NCBI GenBank assembly: GCA_949316235.1
Contig: OX438747.1
Coordinates: 34,425,601 to 34,489,600, forward strand
DNA length: 64,000 bases
From: Oegoconia quadripuncta
Taxonomy: Eukaryota > Arthropoda > Insecta > Lepidoptera > Autostichidae
Reading direction: 5' to 3'
The notes under the pieces were generated by a model. The model made no database searches and was not told the DNA's origin. It was given only the letters and a program-made list of their open reading frames with translations. Below are positions 8,945-23,900 of this stretch, one piece after another; the stretch's first letter is position 1; each line of letters opens with the position of its first letter. The position numbers were made by a program, and so were the translations under genes.

Positions 8945-11900
8945 ATGTCTCGATTTTTGGTGCTAAACTTTCAAGACTTCGGTCTCGACCATCACAACAT
9001 AACAGAGACTATAAAATCGCACACGCTATTCTGTATTTGCTGCCTAGAGAAAAACGTCCCGTTCCTTAATTTGTCCAATTGCTCACATGGAAAGTATTTG
9101 GACCACTTCTCTAAGCCTGATGTAAGTATTCGCGGTCTTATTTATAGTGTCAAAACGTGTAAATATTCTAATATATTCTGGACCAATTCTTGGACTGGAT
9201 TTTTAGCTTAATAAGCAAGCAGCAGATGCTGATGTGCCTATATCCAAGCTGGTGTATTGATAAAGAAAAGGAAATAGTCACAATTTTGGATTAATAGTCC
9301 ATGGTTTCAGACTTTGTTCTCTGGTCACGGAGGAGGCGTCAACAACCTCCTGAGGAAGCTGATTCCATATGCTCTTTGTTATTGATTGTGTGAAGGCCGA
9401 TGTTGGTGTTTGCTTTAAAGGGAATAAGAAACTTTTTTTTATCCATAACGGTTTGGTACTTGACCTCAATCACACCTGATGTTAAGTGAAGATGAGGTCG
9501 AAGGTGGAAGCGTACTGACCCCGAAACCCCAACACATTTGGGGAACTGACTATCTTATCTCTGACAACCGGAACACAACAATGCTATTGACATTGCTGCT
9601 TGGCGGCAGATTTAGATAAGATGGTGGTAGCTAGCCAGGCGGACATTTAAAATGCCCTACCACCAACCAAACCGAGTACTTAAACATGTACCCCGCTGGG
9701 GATCGAACCCGCAACCTCCGAATCGTAAACCCAATGTTGTTTACATTGAGCCACAGAGGCGGTTAATACATAAACTCTTAACTTACTGACATAAAAACTC
9801 TTATCATTTTTATGTAGATAGATCGTTTATTTGTATCTCCAGTCACACACATACCATAAGTTCCAAAGCAATTGGATAAACATATTTTATAACAATTCAT
9901 AAAAGTAACATCAGGATACACTAGACTATGTGTGTGCTACAGCCGTACAAATGGGTCATAGCTCAGTGTATATAATTGCTCAGAGAGCAAAACACTGATT
10001 TTCAGCTATTACCCACAAATTATGTCGGGCACGATGGATGTGACTGAGGTTGAATGTCCGGCATGTCAACACAATTGTGTCTGTAAGAGAAGACCAAATT
10101 TATTTTATCAAATTTCAATTTCAGCTAAGGTCATTCAAGGAAGTAGTTTGCCACAGATGCCATCATGAGTTGATGAAGATAGAAATTTTCCGGAAACAAG
10201 TTTCAGCAAGCTTCCAATTTCTTGAAACAGAGGTGAGTTATTTTAACCTAAAAGCCAAAAATTTAATTCTTAGGGAAATGCCTTAACTGGCAACATTGGA
10301 ATTTCACTGCAAATCACAACACACATACAGTTCAGTGTTTCCATGTGAAATAAATTTAGTTCCTTTCTCTTCTGGTTTTTATTCAATTCTAACAATAATT
10401 AGGCTTCAATTGTCAAATTCAATGAGTAATAAAGTTTCAAATAATGGCGTGAGAGATGGGGGAATTAATTTTTACCATTGAAGTTAGACAATAATACTAC
10501 TATGTTAAAACAATTGCCATAAAAAAAATAAAAATATATTAAATAATACTACTACGAGGGGAGGGCTGTAGTTGCATTTTCTTTTTTTTTTAATCCTGTT
10601 TTTATTTGAGTCTTTTGTACACCCTGACCCTGAGCCTGACCCTCTCTTTTTGCAATGGACAATCCAACAAATTTATACAGACTGACAGCACTCCTACAGA
10701 GCATATCAGCCAAAACACGTCATCTGGTTTATCACAAACTGTATAGTTCCATTACGGGCATTATTGTTAATAATACACTAGCAGCTTGTGTCACTGCACT
10801 TGTATTTGAATTAATAATTTGTCGCAGTCTGTTTTTGAGAGTTCCCTGAGGATGATGGATTATTATTTATTCTGCACTCAAACTCAAATCAATTATTGCA
10901 TTCCTTATGTTTTGTTTTGATGACATTATGGTGTACTGTATCAATATGGACCTTGTGAAGGCACAGCAACATGAGAGAGTAAAGATAGCCTTTATTTCTG
11001 GCAGAGTTACACATTTTATATATTGGCATGCACAATTACTTTCGCTTATTTTTATTATTATTTCACATTAAATTATTATTATTATTACACATTAAATTAT
11101 TATTATTTCTAATTAAAATTGTACTTATACTAATTAATTTCCACAAAATTACATTTCTATAAGTGCAATTACTATTATTATTAAATTGAATTGATTGAAA
11201 AATTTAAAATTTAGCAGCTCTATGTTTCTTCTCCATCAGTAACCCCAGCAGTTTGTCTTCCGACATAGGCCTCCTCTAAGCCTTTCCACTCCTTTCTGTC
11301 CTGTGCCTTCCTCGTCCAACATGCTCCTGCGACCCTTTTAATGACATGAGAGATAGAATAATATATCTCTAGTTTGTCTCTACAGGCACACAACATCAAC
11401 AACACGAAGAACGTAAGAACACTACCTAATTTAGAAATCAAGGAAGCCATTAACATATCTGTACCACCACCAAAGAAACGTGTTGCATCGTCTTTAATTT
11501 CAGAGGCTGATTCCACTGGTAAACTGAAAAACCAATTGAAACATGTCGTACCAAAGAGGCTAACAATTCACGACTTAAAGATTAAGCAGTCTGAGGAATC
11601 AGAAGAAACACAAGACTTAAAAATTAGGGCTACTGAATGTGATTCACTAGTGTCCGTAGAAGTGCCCGTAACACAAGTAGTCATTAAGAGTGTGGATGAA
11701 GTAAGCAATGAAAAGGAGAATTTTGCAAGTGTGAAAATCAAGAAGGAGCCCGGGTGCATGATAGATGTGAAGTCCGAGGTGGTGGAGGCAGTCAATCAGT
11801 ATGACAATGATATCACCATATCAGAGACAGGTATGTATCACATGCTTTTATAATAAGGTTCCAGTGGACATTCAAAATTTACCTTTAAATAAATTCAAAC

Positions 11901-14900
11901 CCATCATAAAACATTTATTCCTGAGTCATGGATGTTTATGTAAATATTTATGTATGTTTATCCGTTATCTAGTATCCATAGCACAAGCTTTGCTTAGTTT
12001 GGGACTTTGGTGTAAGTGTCCGAAATATTTATTTATTGATATCATAGTTTAAAAAAAAATAATAATAAATAGTATAGGTACAATCGATTATACTAAGTCG
12101 TACAGGAATTTATTTACTGAGTAGTACGCCATCTTTAATAAAAGCGCTTTTAGCTTTGTAGAGGTCCTGTAGCCTACAATGTCGTTTTGTCCACACCTAA
12201 ACTGTATAAAAATATGTTCCATTGCAGAGATCACGCCAAAAGCATTATCAAAAGTCAACATAGAAACGGTGACTCTGACAAAGGAGGAGCTGGGGGCGGA
12301 GCGGCTGTCTCTGGCGCGGGACGAGGCCTACCGGCGACAGCCGCATCGCTGCGAGAAATGCCTCCTCGGGTTCCGCTTCCGGGAGAACCTCCATGATCAC
12401 GAGGAGAGGAAACATAAGCCGGTTAGTTGAATTTGATTGCAAACAAAGTAAGCCAATTACAGGTGAAAATGAAAAATGTTTATTTCAGTACCTTAATATA
12501 AAAATCAATGAGGCTTCGGGGGGTCTCGTTTTAAGTATAAAATACCTGTGTTAGAAGGTTCCGCTCTTCCATAACTAATTTTTTTTATTTTTTATTGACG
12601 ACTGGTATGTACTCGACCTCAATCACACCTGATGTTAAGTGAAGATGAGGTCGAAGGTGGAAGCGTACTGACCCGGAAACCCCAACACATTTAAACTTAA
12701 AGTACTGTTTTTTTTAACTCGTATTAATATACCCACTAGTTGTCACCCATCCAAGGACTGACCGCGCCAGACATTGCTTAACTTTGCTAATCGAAAGCTC
12801 TCAATATTACATTTAAAATTCACTTCACGTTACAGATAGAGGGCAGCGCGACCTGTGAGATATGTCTGCAAGTTGTCCCCCCGTCTGTGACCCTCCAGGC
12901 GCACCTCAACAGACACTACATTAGGTATTATACATACAGTCACGACTCACGACCTTTATCCCAAACGGGGTGGTCATATATATCCCAAACATTACCGTTA
13001 AAGTTCAATCCTTGAAACAAAATCCACATTAAAATTTCACCTTTGACGACCGATTGGTGTAGTGGATAGTGACCCTGTCAGCGAAACCAACGGTTGCGAG
13101 TTCGAATCCCGCGAGGGGTAAATGTTTGTATGGTGAATACGAACATATATTCCCAAGTCATGGAAGTTTTTATAAATATTTATGTGTGTTTATCCGTTAT
13201 GTAATATCCATAGCACAAGCTTTGCTTAGTTTGGGGACTAGATGATTGGTGAAAGTGCAACAAATGTTTATTTAATGTTTATATTGGGTCTTTACCTATG
13301 AAATTGGAGTTTTTTTTCTTTATTGTATTCTTTATTGCACATAAAAAACATGTTGACAATCAGTCGGAAATATTGTACAAAGGTGAGCTTATCTCTAATA
13401 GAGATCTCTTTGTTAATCATATGTACCAAATCCTGCGATTTGCAAAGCTATATACAAATTTGTTTTTTATTTGGAAAATAGAATATTATTTCAAGGTTTC
13501 ACATGAAATATTTTTTAATTTCTGGGCTAAATCACTTAATAAAAAAAAATTGAACAGAGCTCTTTTCATGTGCTTCCCATAATCATTTCTTAAATTCGCT
13601 GAAACTTTTATAAAGCGGTAACTTTTAAAAGTTAACGCTGCCTATACTTAAGGTATGTCCTGTATTCTGCGTAAAGAAAATAAATAAATGCTGTGTCGTT
13701 CGAAAAAAAGTATAGGCGTAACTCTTCTCTTTCTGAGGGTGTCGTATAAGGCGACTAAGAGACTTTCCACCAAAAAACATCTACGGATAATAATAAAAAC
13801 AAAAAACATATCCTTAGATATACACACAGCGCCATCTAGTTCCACAGTAAGCAACTATAGGCTTGTGTTGTGGATACCAGATTGTTGATAAACTACACAA
13901 ATACATTTTTTTTGTTGTAAATAAATACATGTATAAATGAAAAACACCAAGAACTCGGGTACACATGTCCGTATTCATGACACAAACATATGCCCCTAGC
14001 GGGATTCGAACCCGCGACCATTCGGTATAGTAGCAGAGTTTCTAACCACTTCACCAAACAGGTCAATTCCTGATTTTAAAAGAGCAACCCTTCGAGTTTC
14101 TTGCTTGTTCTTCTCAGGGGAAAATTGCATTTTGAACAAGCAGTAGCTTAAAAAATGTAAAATTTACTATTTCAAGTGTACCCTGTGTACCTACAACATA
14201 AAGCATTTTTGACCTTGACTTTGATCTAATTGGGGGGGGGGGGTATCGGCTTTTTACTTTAAGGTCTTAGCATACGTGACGTGTTTATCCTCGTCTTATA
14301 GTGAACATTGTGAAAATAATGTTCTACGGATAAATAAACAAAAAAAAAAACAGGATTCGAACCCGCGACCTTTTGGTATAGCAGTCAGATTCTAATCACT
14401 ACACCAAACAGTCTATAATTTCCATTTATAAGCCAGACTTAACCGCAGCCCAGTGACATACGCCAGGGACGCTACTCTCCTCTCGACGTATTACAATAAC
14501 ACTCTTAATGTCCTTTAATGTCCCTGAAATTGTTTATATCTACACCATATCTACAAGTAAATTGTTATTAATATCAAAGTTCACCTTGAGCTATCTTTGT
14601 TATTGTGATAATACACGAATGATCTTTGCGTGACGTTTTCACGTGTAGAATCGTTAATCGAACATACAGTAAAGGTCTTAGCATACGTGACGTGTTTATT
14701 CTCGTGCCGGACGGAACGGGACGATTTTTTGACATCGTTGCATTTAAAAACATGCAACGATGAACGGGACGGCAATAGAAAAAACATCGTTATGTATGGC
14801 ATCTTCTTCATCTAATGCTACGGCAACCATTGCTAGTTCTTCAAAAGTAAAATCGAACATTTTGTGCTGAAATATGGTTGCAGCACTAGCACGACTATCG

Positions 14901-17900
14901 TTGAACACCGTCACTGTACGTATGTTTTAAAACCACTTTCACGTTAGGAACTATACCTGTCCCGTCTCCGTTCCGTCCGAGAAATTACCCGTCACGTATG
15001 CTAAGACCTTTAGACAAAATATAACCTCGTTAAGTGTCATTCTATGGAACTGGCAAACTATGTAAACAAAGACGATGACAGATCTATCTCGTACCTACTT
15101 GTTTATTTTAATATTCGATATGGTTTGACATAACTAAAGGAGTAAGTTAGAGTCTTGCCCATCACTAATTCATCATTCAGAGACAATTTCAATATGGCGG
15201 TTTGTTTACATAACAAGTTCCATAGGGGCTTTTTGGCGGGAACTCGGCGAGTGAAGTAGCATTTTTCTTTATAATTCTTATAATTTGTGCATTCTGACTT
15301 TTGAAGCTTAATAATGGCAGAATATTGTGCAGCAAACGTTAGTGATGGTGTACAAGTGAAGGGAAGTGTAAATTAAAGTGCGTAACGGAGCTTTCGGGTT
15401 CCCACAAGAAGCCGCCAAAATCTTTTGTAAAGCATTCTGCCACTTTACTGAAGAATGACTTGACCGTGACTAGACTCTGTATACGCCAAGTATACGACGA
15501 ATTACTTGTTCTGTCTGAGACTGACTTACAAACTGAAGAAATAAGATAAGACATGGCTGTTATGGGCTAGATCCCTTTGCCTTCTCCTAGAGGAGAAAAT
15601 AAAACTAAAAAAAAAAAAACAAGTTCCATAGGTGCGTAACGGAGCTTTCGGGTTCCCACAAGAAGCCGCCAAAATCTTTTGTAAAGCATTCTGCCACTTT
15701 ACTGAAGAATGACTTGACCGTGACTAGACTCTGTATACGCCAAGTATACGACGAATTACTTGTTCTGACTGAGACTGACTTACAAACTGAAGAAATAAGA
15801 TAAGACATGGCTGTTATGGGCTAGATCCCTTTGCCTTCTCCTAGAGGAGAAAATAAAACTAAAAAAAAAAAAACAAGTTCCATAGGTGCGTAACGGAGCT
15901 TTCGGGTTCCCACAAGAAGCCGCCAAAATCTTTTGTAAAGCATTCTGCCACTTTACTGAAGAATGACTTGACCGTGACTAGACTCTGTATACGACGAATT
16001 ACTTGTTTTGAGTGAGACTGACTTACAAACTGAAGAAATAAGATAAATAAGACATGGCTGTTATGGGCTAGATCCCTTTGCCTTCTCCTAAAGGAGAAGT
16101 AGTGGTAGAGCCACGCTGTAAGCTATTAGCTTGCAGCTAATAGCTCATCGCTCAGGCTGCCCTACTTATTCTGGGGTGGACACCTTCCTCAAAGGCCGGC
16201 AAAGCATCTGTGACCCTTTTGGTGTAGCGGGTGTCCATGGGCGGCGGTGATTGCTTTCCATCAGGTGACCCGCATGCTCGTTTGCCGCCCTCTCATATAA
16301 AAAAAAAAAAAATAACAAAATAAAACTAAAAAAAAAAAAAACAATTTCCGTAGAATGTTAGTTTGTTAGTTCATTTGTGTCCTGCAGGTATCAATGCCAG
16401 GTATGCGGCAGTCGTTACCCGGTACTCCAGGAGGCGTTAAAGCACTACAGGAAAAGCCATTTGGTACAAAGCGATCTCTTCAAGTGTCTCCACTGCAATT
16501 TCACTACTAGGTAAGTAGATAAAATATTAATATTATAAAATATCAGATTATTTAGATGATAAACATTCATGGACATGAACAGCCCGTTCGCATAACCAGG
16601 CTATTTCACAATTAATAATGAAATATTATAATATAAAATAATAATTAATAATTTTGGTAACATAAAAACCTTTTTTCAAAAGTGCAACCTCTCGAGTTTC
16701 TTGCTTGTTCTTCTCAGGGGAAAATTGGCTTTTGAACAAGCAGTAGCTTAAAAAATGTAAAATCTGACTATTTTAAGTGTACCCTGTGTACCTACAAAAT
16801 AAAGCATATTTTGATTTGAATTTGAAATGTTTACCTTTTGTTCATGTCTGTGTATTATTTTTAAGTGATTTTCGTTTTTTTTTTTTATATGAGAGGGCGG
16901 CAAACGAGCATGCGGGTCACTTGATGGATAGCAATCACCGCCGCCCATGGACATCCGCAACACCAAAAGGGTCCTGTGGGACCTGTCAATCTGTCAATCC
17001 AATCTTACCAGGTTGCGAAAAAATCCGATTTAAACCAGTGTTGATGATTAAGTGGACTGTATGTTTTAACAATAAGCGACAAGGGCGGAGTTTTAATTTA
17101 ATGCAACGAATTGCTTGGAGAAAGGCAACTCACCAGGGTGCTTGATCCCTCCAACGAAGATCTCCACAGGGGTGGAAGGTACCTTCAGCTCTCTCTTTGA
17201 AGGCCAGCTGGACTTACCTCGAGATCGCCTATGTTACCTTTCTCCTGGGAGATTGTATGGGTTCGAAGCTAGGGTTGAGCAGCCTTCAGCAGCAATTCGT
17301 AGCGAAAGGTGGTCACGACAATTACTTTTTAGAAGGAACTTCTACGAAAATCGACAAGCTGTGTGTCCGCTGTGGTGAAAACCGCCGATTCACTCTCGCG
17401 ATTCAAAATTAACTCTTTTTATATTTTACCCTATTTTAAAGGTAAGTTGGGTGTTGCCAACTTCGAACCATTATCCTATATGGAACAATACTAAATTGGA
17501 CATTCCGCCCACCAAAATGCAAAGTATTTTCAAAATTATCGAAAAGCGACTACTTAAACTCTAAGTTTTGCGTATTAACTAACGTAAGTACCTAAAAAAA
17601 AAAAAACGAAAATTTAAATTGTTTATTAATGAGAAATAGGTAGAGGACATAATTTTACGATAGGCCGTTTATATATGCCAGACGCCGTCCTAACCGTGAC
17701 TACTCGACAGATCCCGTCAGCTCCCGGATGTAGCGCAACTATACGTCCCATACTCCACTTCAGAGGACTACACTGCTCGTTAACAATAAGAACCAGAGTT
17801 CCAATCGCTATCTCAGCATGATCCTTATTCCATTTCGCCCTCTGTTGCAGCGTATGGATATACTCCACGTGCCATTTGCGCCAAAAATCCTGGTGCATTT

Positions 17901-20900
17901 TCTGAATTAACTTCCAGCGGTGAAGAACACTAATGTTCTGATCGACAAAGTTTTCCTCCGGAAGAATCGACAGGGGTTCTAAAGTCAGAAAATGACCAGG
18001 TGTGAGCACCGAGAAATCATTAACGTCGGAGCTGAGCGAAGTGAGGGGCCGCGAATTTAATAGTGCCTCTATCTGTACGAGAACAGAGTAAAACTCTTCG
18101 AAAGTTAGTCTTTGTTTACCGATAACGCGAGCAAGGTGAGTTTTAACCGACTTAATCCCTGCCTCAGCCAACCCGTTAAAGTGGGGACTACCCGGTGGGT
18201 TAAATGAAAATTTAATTTGTTGCGACTGCGACGCATTTTTTAACAAATTTTCTAAATAATTGCTGGCACCAACAAAGTTTCTGCCCTGATCCGAAATTAT
18301 TTGACTGCATCGTACGCGCCGCGCAATAAACCTTTTCAGGGCAGCTAAAAATGCTTCCGTCGATAATTCGGACGCCAGCTCTATATGCACAGCCTTCGTG
18401 CTGGTGCAAACGAAAACGCAGATATAGCCCTTGTACGTTTTCACGCCACGTCCACGGCCTAAAGCTATGTCGAAAGGTCCGCCGTAGTCGACAGCGACGA
18501 TCGAGAAAGGTTTGATCTCAGCAATACGATAAGAGGGCAGATTACCCATAAGTGGAGCTGGAGATGGTTTTGGATTCGCACGAAAACATTTCACACAAGA
18601 TGAGATCACTGCTCTAATGGCTCGTTTGGGAGAAAGTATCCAGAATGTCTGGGCCAGTAAATTGTGAAGAGTCTGCAGTCCAGGATGCATGAACCTCTGA
18701 TGGTAATCACTGATGATCAAGGATGTAAGCCGGTGATCTCGAGGAAGCAACAACGGGTGCTTTGTGTCGTAGGTCATGCAACTTTGAGCAAGGCGACCGC
18801 CCACCCTCAACAAACCATGTTTATCCAAAAACGGACATAATTTTCGAAAAGGTTTCGATAACGAGCCACGAGCATCTTTCTTAAGAGCACGAATCTCCGA
18901 CGCAAAAATACATTCTTGGGTATGTTTAACCAGAAAGTGAAGAGCTGAGTTGGTCTCCGAAGCGAGTAAAGCCTTCCCAGTAAACTTTGATTGTGGCTTG
19001 CTTAGGTTGTGAAGATAACGGAAGCAATAACCCAGAACATGAACGATCCGTTCGAGAGTTGAATACCTATTCAACATCTCATCGACAAAATTTCTATTAT
19101 TAGAGGTGAACAAGCTATAAATTTTCTGTTCTTCTAGCGCAGTCTGATCCAGTATCGACAAAGATTGCGGCCAGGCTTCCTCCTCAGCCTCCAACCAAGA
19201 GGGACCCGCCCACCATAACTTGCATTGGACTAAGTCAGCGGGAAGCAGCCCCCGAGATCCACAATCAGCAGGATTATCGTGGGTCGACACATGCCGCCAA
19301 CAGTCTGGAGCCACGTTGTCCTGGATATGAGCTACCCGGTTAGCGACGAAGGTTTTCCACCGTGATGGACAAGATTTGAGCCACGTTAAGGCGACACTGG
19401 AATCAGACCAGGCGAAGACATTGTCGATGCGTTGAAAGTCTTTAAGACCTTCGATCACCGATGACAATAAATCCGAAAGCAATACAGCAGCTAGCAACTC
19501 CAACCGAGGAATTGAGCGTTGACGAAGGGGTGCTACCTTGGACTTGGCGCAGCAAAGTCGTACATTCACCGATCCGCTATCATCGATAACGCGACAGTAC
19601 ACCACTGCACAGAACCCTCGCTCAGAGGCGTCACAGAATCCGTGAATTTGCAGCGTGTGGAAATCCGTAACCATGCGCCGGGGAATAGCTACGGAGCGTA
19701 ATGACGACAATTGTGATTTGAACTTCAGCCACTCCTCGATTATAGACACCGGAGCCTCTTCATCCCAACCTACGCCGGAGAGCCACAAAAGTTGAATAAT
19801 ATATTTAGCGAGAAACACGACAGGCGAAAGCAATCCTAATGGATCGAAAATACGAGCAATCTCCGAGAGAATACATCGTTTCGTACAACGATTCTCCAAA
19901 ACCGAGGTTTCAAAAGTGAAGCAATCTTCTTTCGGCAACCACAAAAGGCCTAATATTTTTAACGAAACATCATTGATGTTCTCGAAATTTCGAAAATCTT
20001 CCGAGTAAAGGTCAGATTCTGGTAGGTCTGCGAAAAAATCTTTATGGTTGGAAGTCCATTTTCGCAAATGGAAACCACCGGACGATAAAACCTTCGTAAG
20101 CTCGACCCGAATACTCAGAGCATCATTGACGTTGGATGTACCCGAGACTACGTCGTCAACGTAAATGTCACGCGCCAAGACAGCTGATGCAGCAGGGTGA
20201 TCATCAGCAGCGTCCTTGGCAAGCTGGGCGATGGTGCGTAATGCCTGATATGGAGCCGAAGAAACACCATACGTGACTGTCAGTAGACGATAATCACGAA
20301 TGGGCTGATCGGGTGCAGGCCGCCAAAGAATGCGCTGATAATCCGCGTCTTCTATCGGGACTCGAATCTGTCTGTACATCTGCTTGACATCCGCGGTGAA
20401 GACAACAGCGTGCCAACGAAAACGAAGAAGAAGGTCGAATATGTTGGTTTGTAACTTTTGGCCTGCCAGTAAGGTGTCATTCAAACTCCTCTGCGCGGCA
20501 TCCTTGGCACTAGCGTCAAAGACCACACGAAGTGGAGTGCTAACCGAGGATGGACGTAAAATGCCATGATGAGGTATGTAATAGAAATTCCCTACATCCT
20601 TCTCGGGAGGGGGGCACACCTCCATGTGATTACACTTTTCATAATCCTCCATAAATTTTGTGTAATTTTCCGAAAACTGAGAATTACTTTGCAGTCTTTT
20701 CTGTAACGATAATAATCTCTTCTGAGCAATAGCACGAGAGCCGACAAACGTAGGTTTCTGATGAGGATCCCTGAAAGGCAAAGGAACAATAAATCTGCCT
20801 TCACGAGAACGACAATAATTTGAAAGAAAATATTTTTCGCAGAATTGATCCTCTTTCGATAAAAATTCAGTTTTAAGTGGAGCAACATTCTCCACGTCCC

Positions 20901-23900
20901 AGAATCTTCTTATAGATTCATCCAACGACAAGGTAGGTGTAACAAAAAAACAATTTTCAATGTTACCACGAGAACGAGAATGATAAACTCGAGAACGACA
21001 GGAATTATCAAAATTACAATTTCCCATCAATATCCAACCGAAAATAGTATTGATAGCTGTTGGTTGACCTGACTTACCATGTATCAATCCAGAACGAAGG
21101 GAAGAAGCGAAAACATCAACACTAAGTAACATGTCGATTGGTCCCGGTTGATGCAAGAGTGGGTCGGCAAGTACCAAATCCTTTATATGATGCCACTCTG
21201 AGGTCTCCACCAGTGAAGACATAGTGGGGCAAATTGTAGGCAAAACGTAAGCCTCTAACGAAAAGGTTTGTGGAAAGTCTTTATCCATCGAAATAAGTTG
21301 ACATGACAACCGTCCAGCAGGTTCAGCAACAACCTGTCCAATGCCGTTAACTGGTTGGCATGAATTAACAATTGTAAGTCCAAGTGTTTTAGCGCATGAT
21401 GCAGTTATAAAATTACATGCACTAGCACAATCAAGAAGTGCACGAACTTTAATAAATTGGCCTAAATTATTTTTAATTAAGACTAGAGCTGTAGAGAACA
21501 GTACAGTAGAATTTGCATTCTGTGCTGCTAAAGCCGATGGGGATGCCATGGTTTGGCTAGTTCCTACATGCTCTGATGTCATTGGTGATTTATTAAAATG
21601 AAGCAAAGTATTATGCGAGAAATGACAATGTTCACATCGAAGTTTTGTTTTACAATTTTTAACTGAATGAGATGGCGATAAGCAGACAATACACAACCTC
21701 TTCTCTTTGACACGGTTGAACCGATCACCTGGGTTCATTTTCAAAAATATGGGGCAAGCCGATAAATTATGTGTTCCCATACACTGTATACATGGTGGTG
21801 TTGAGGCAACAAAGCCGATTTTGAGGCAGGTCTCTTTTCTATTTTAGACACATTTTGTGAACTACTTTGTTGTATTGAGGGCGTAGCCGCCTCCAATGCA
21901 CGATAACGTTTCTCAATAAACTTCTGAATATCCTCAAATACTGGAATTTCATCTGAGTTATGTTCCAACTCAAATTGTTCGCGAGTGTGTTTATCTAATT
22001 TAGACCACAACAATTGCACTAACATGAAGTTTTTGTCTGGTAGTTGAAGGTTGTTCAGAATGGAAAGATTCTCAACAAATGTTCTATGAACCCGCTCAAG
22101 ATCACTTGCACGAAAAGGTTTAACGACTTCACAGTTCAACAAGCGGTCATAGTAAGTTGATGCTATCTGGCGCTTCTTATTATATTGTTTATATAAGGCA
22201 TTGTATGCCAGCATGTAACTATCATCTGAAAGGGGGAAATTTTTAATAATATCATAGGCAGGGCCCTGTACACTCGACAATAGGTAATGTAACTTTTCAA
22301 CATTCAATAATTCCCTTTTGTGTATTAACGAGTCGAATAACTGTATAAATGAAGTCCAGTTTTCCAACTTACCATCAAAAGGTTTGATTGTAATTTTAGG
22401 TAATTTTGCTAGGTTACTACTAGTGTTAGTATTTGAGACTAAAGGTTTCCGTTCAGTTTGCATGTTCTGAAGTCTACACTTTAATTTTCTAATTTTATTC
22501 TCAAACTCAATGGTAAGCCTCGAAACGATCTGAGGAGACTACTCCTCAGATCGTTTTGATGGGGGTGTCTCCGCTAATAACTTTATTTGAGCTTCATGGA
22601 ACTTTTCAGCGATATCATTAATGTCCGACAAGGAATAACCTTCCAAATCAGACGGCTCAATCCACTCAATTCGCGCGAAAGCATAGTCGCGGGCTATCCG
22701 GATCACACTCTCCCCTTCCCTAGAAGTCATACCAACACTTTCTGTAGTCATTTTTCGACAATTAATAAAATACTTTTACGATTTTACAAATAAAAGTAAC
22801 CAAACAAACTTGAAGTAGGCAACGAATGTCAGATTTGACTTTTTATCAAACTAGAATATCTATGGTTGAACGGATCACGTTCCGTTATAAATAATGTATT
22901 CTCACAGGTTATGAAATTAACTACTTGCGTGTGAATCGACAAGTTTTGAAATGAAACGCATAAAATACGAATGAACTATTATTTAATTACCCTCGCAACC
23001 AATAATTTCCCCGAAAATACGAAAAAATACGATAAATTTACGACAAAACAATGACAAATTAGGAAATTATTAAATTGTAAGGATAAATAAGGTACTGTTC
23101 ATGAAATATGCGGCACGAAGACCAAAAATGTTGATGATTAAGTGGACTGTATGTTTTAACAATAAGCGACAAGGGCGGAGTTTTAATTTAATGCAACGAA
23201 TTGCTTGGAGAAAGGCAACTCACCAGGGTGCTTGATCCCTCCAACGAAGATCTCCACAGGGGTGGAAGGTACCTTCAGCTCTCTCTTTGAAGGCCAGCTG
23301 GACTTACCTCGAGATCGCCTATGTTACCTTTCTCCTGGGAGATTGTATGGGTTCGAAGCTAGGGTTGAGCAGCCTTCAGCAGCAATTCGTAGCGAAAGGT
23401 GGTCACGACAATTACTTTTTAGAAGGAACTTCTACGAAAATCGACAAGCTGTGTGTCCGCTGTGGTGAAAACCGCCGATTCACTCTCGCGATTCAAAATT
23501 AACTCTTTTTATATTTTACCCTATTTTAAAGGTAAGTTGGGTGTTGCCAACTTCGAACCATTATCCTATATGGAACAATACTAAATTGGACAACCAGTAA
23601 ACATAAATTACAAAAAGCGCGGGAAAACTTGAAAAGGGCGGTCCTGTTTTTTTATTTTCAAATTTATTAATTTAATTTTTCTTAGAAAAGGGATCAGTTT
23701 TGTATATAATTTGTAGATATTATCTAATTTATTTGTGTATTCTATAACTTTGTACTATAGTAGCTGATAATATTGGTAAGTTTTTAATTTCCATAAGTAT
23801 ATGGACCCTCCTGAAGACCCTGGGGGGACAAACCCCCAGGTGTCTCACTATATTACAGTAGAAAATGAATCCAGTATGGACACAGACGGTTCAGCGGTGA

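Larger units (their letters stand above)
17039..23592 (-). mobile_element. Intact BEL/Pao LTR retrotransposon, 6554 bp
   Basis: Two identical 464-bp LTRs with TG...CA ends, a 5-bp duplication, a primer-binding site, a purine-rich tract, a gag-like ORF and a long pol ORF with all expected domains are present. Order on the minus strand: 5' LTR (23592-23129), leader ORF, gag, pol, 3' LTR (17502-17039). I saw no difference between the LTRs when reading them base by base, which implies a recent insertion. It lies in intron 6 of the ZAD gene, antisense to it. Possible blocks to expression are the TAG at 22541-22539 and the gag/pol frame change; either could be programmed or damage. Confidence 0.93.

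Noticed and set aside
17115..17412. Plus-strand ORFs of 87 and 71 codons, repeated at 23205-23502
   Set aside because: They are antisense to the element, lie inside the LTRs and are identical in both only because the LTRs are.
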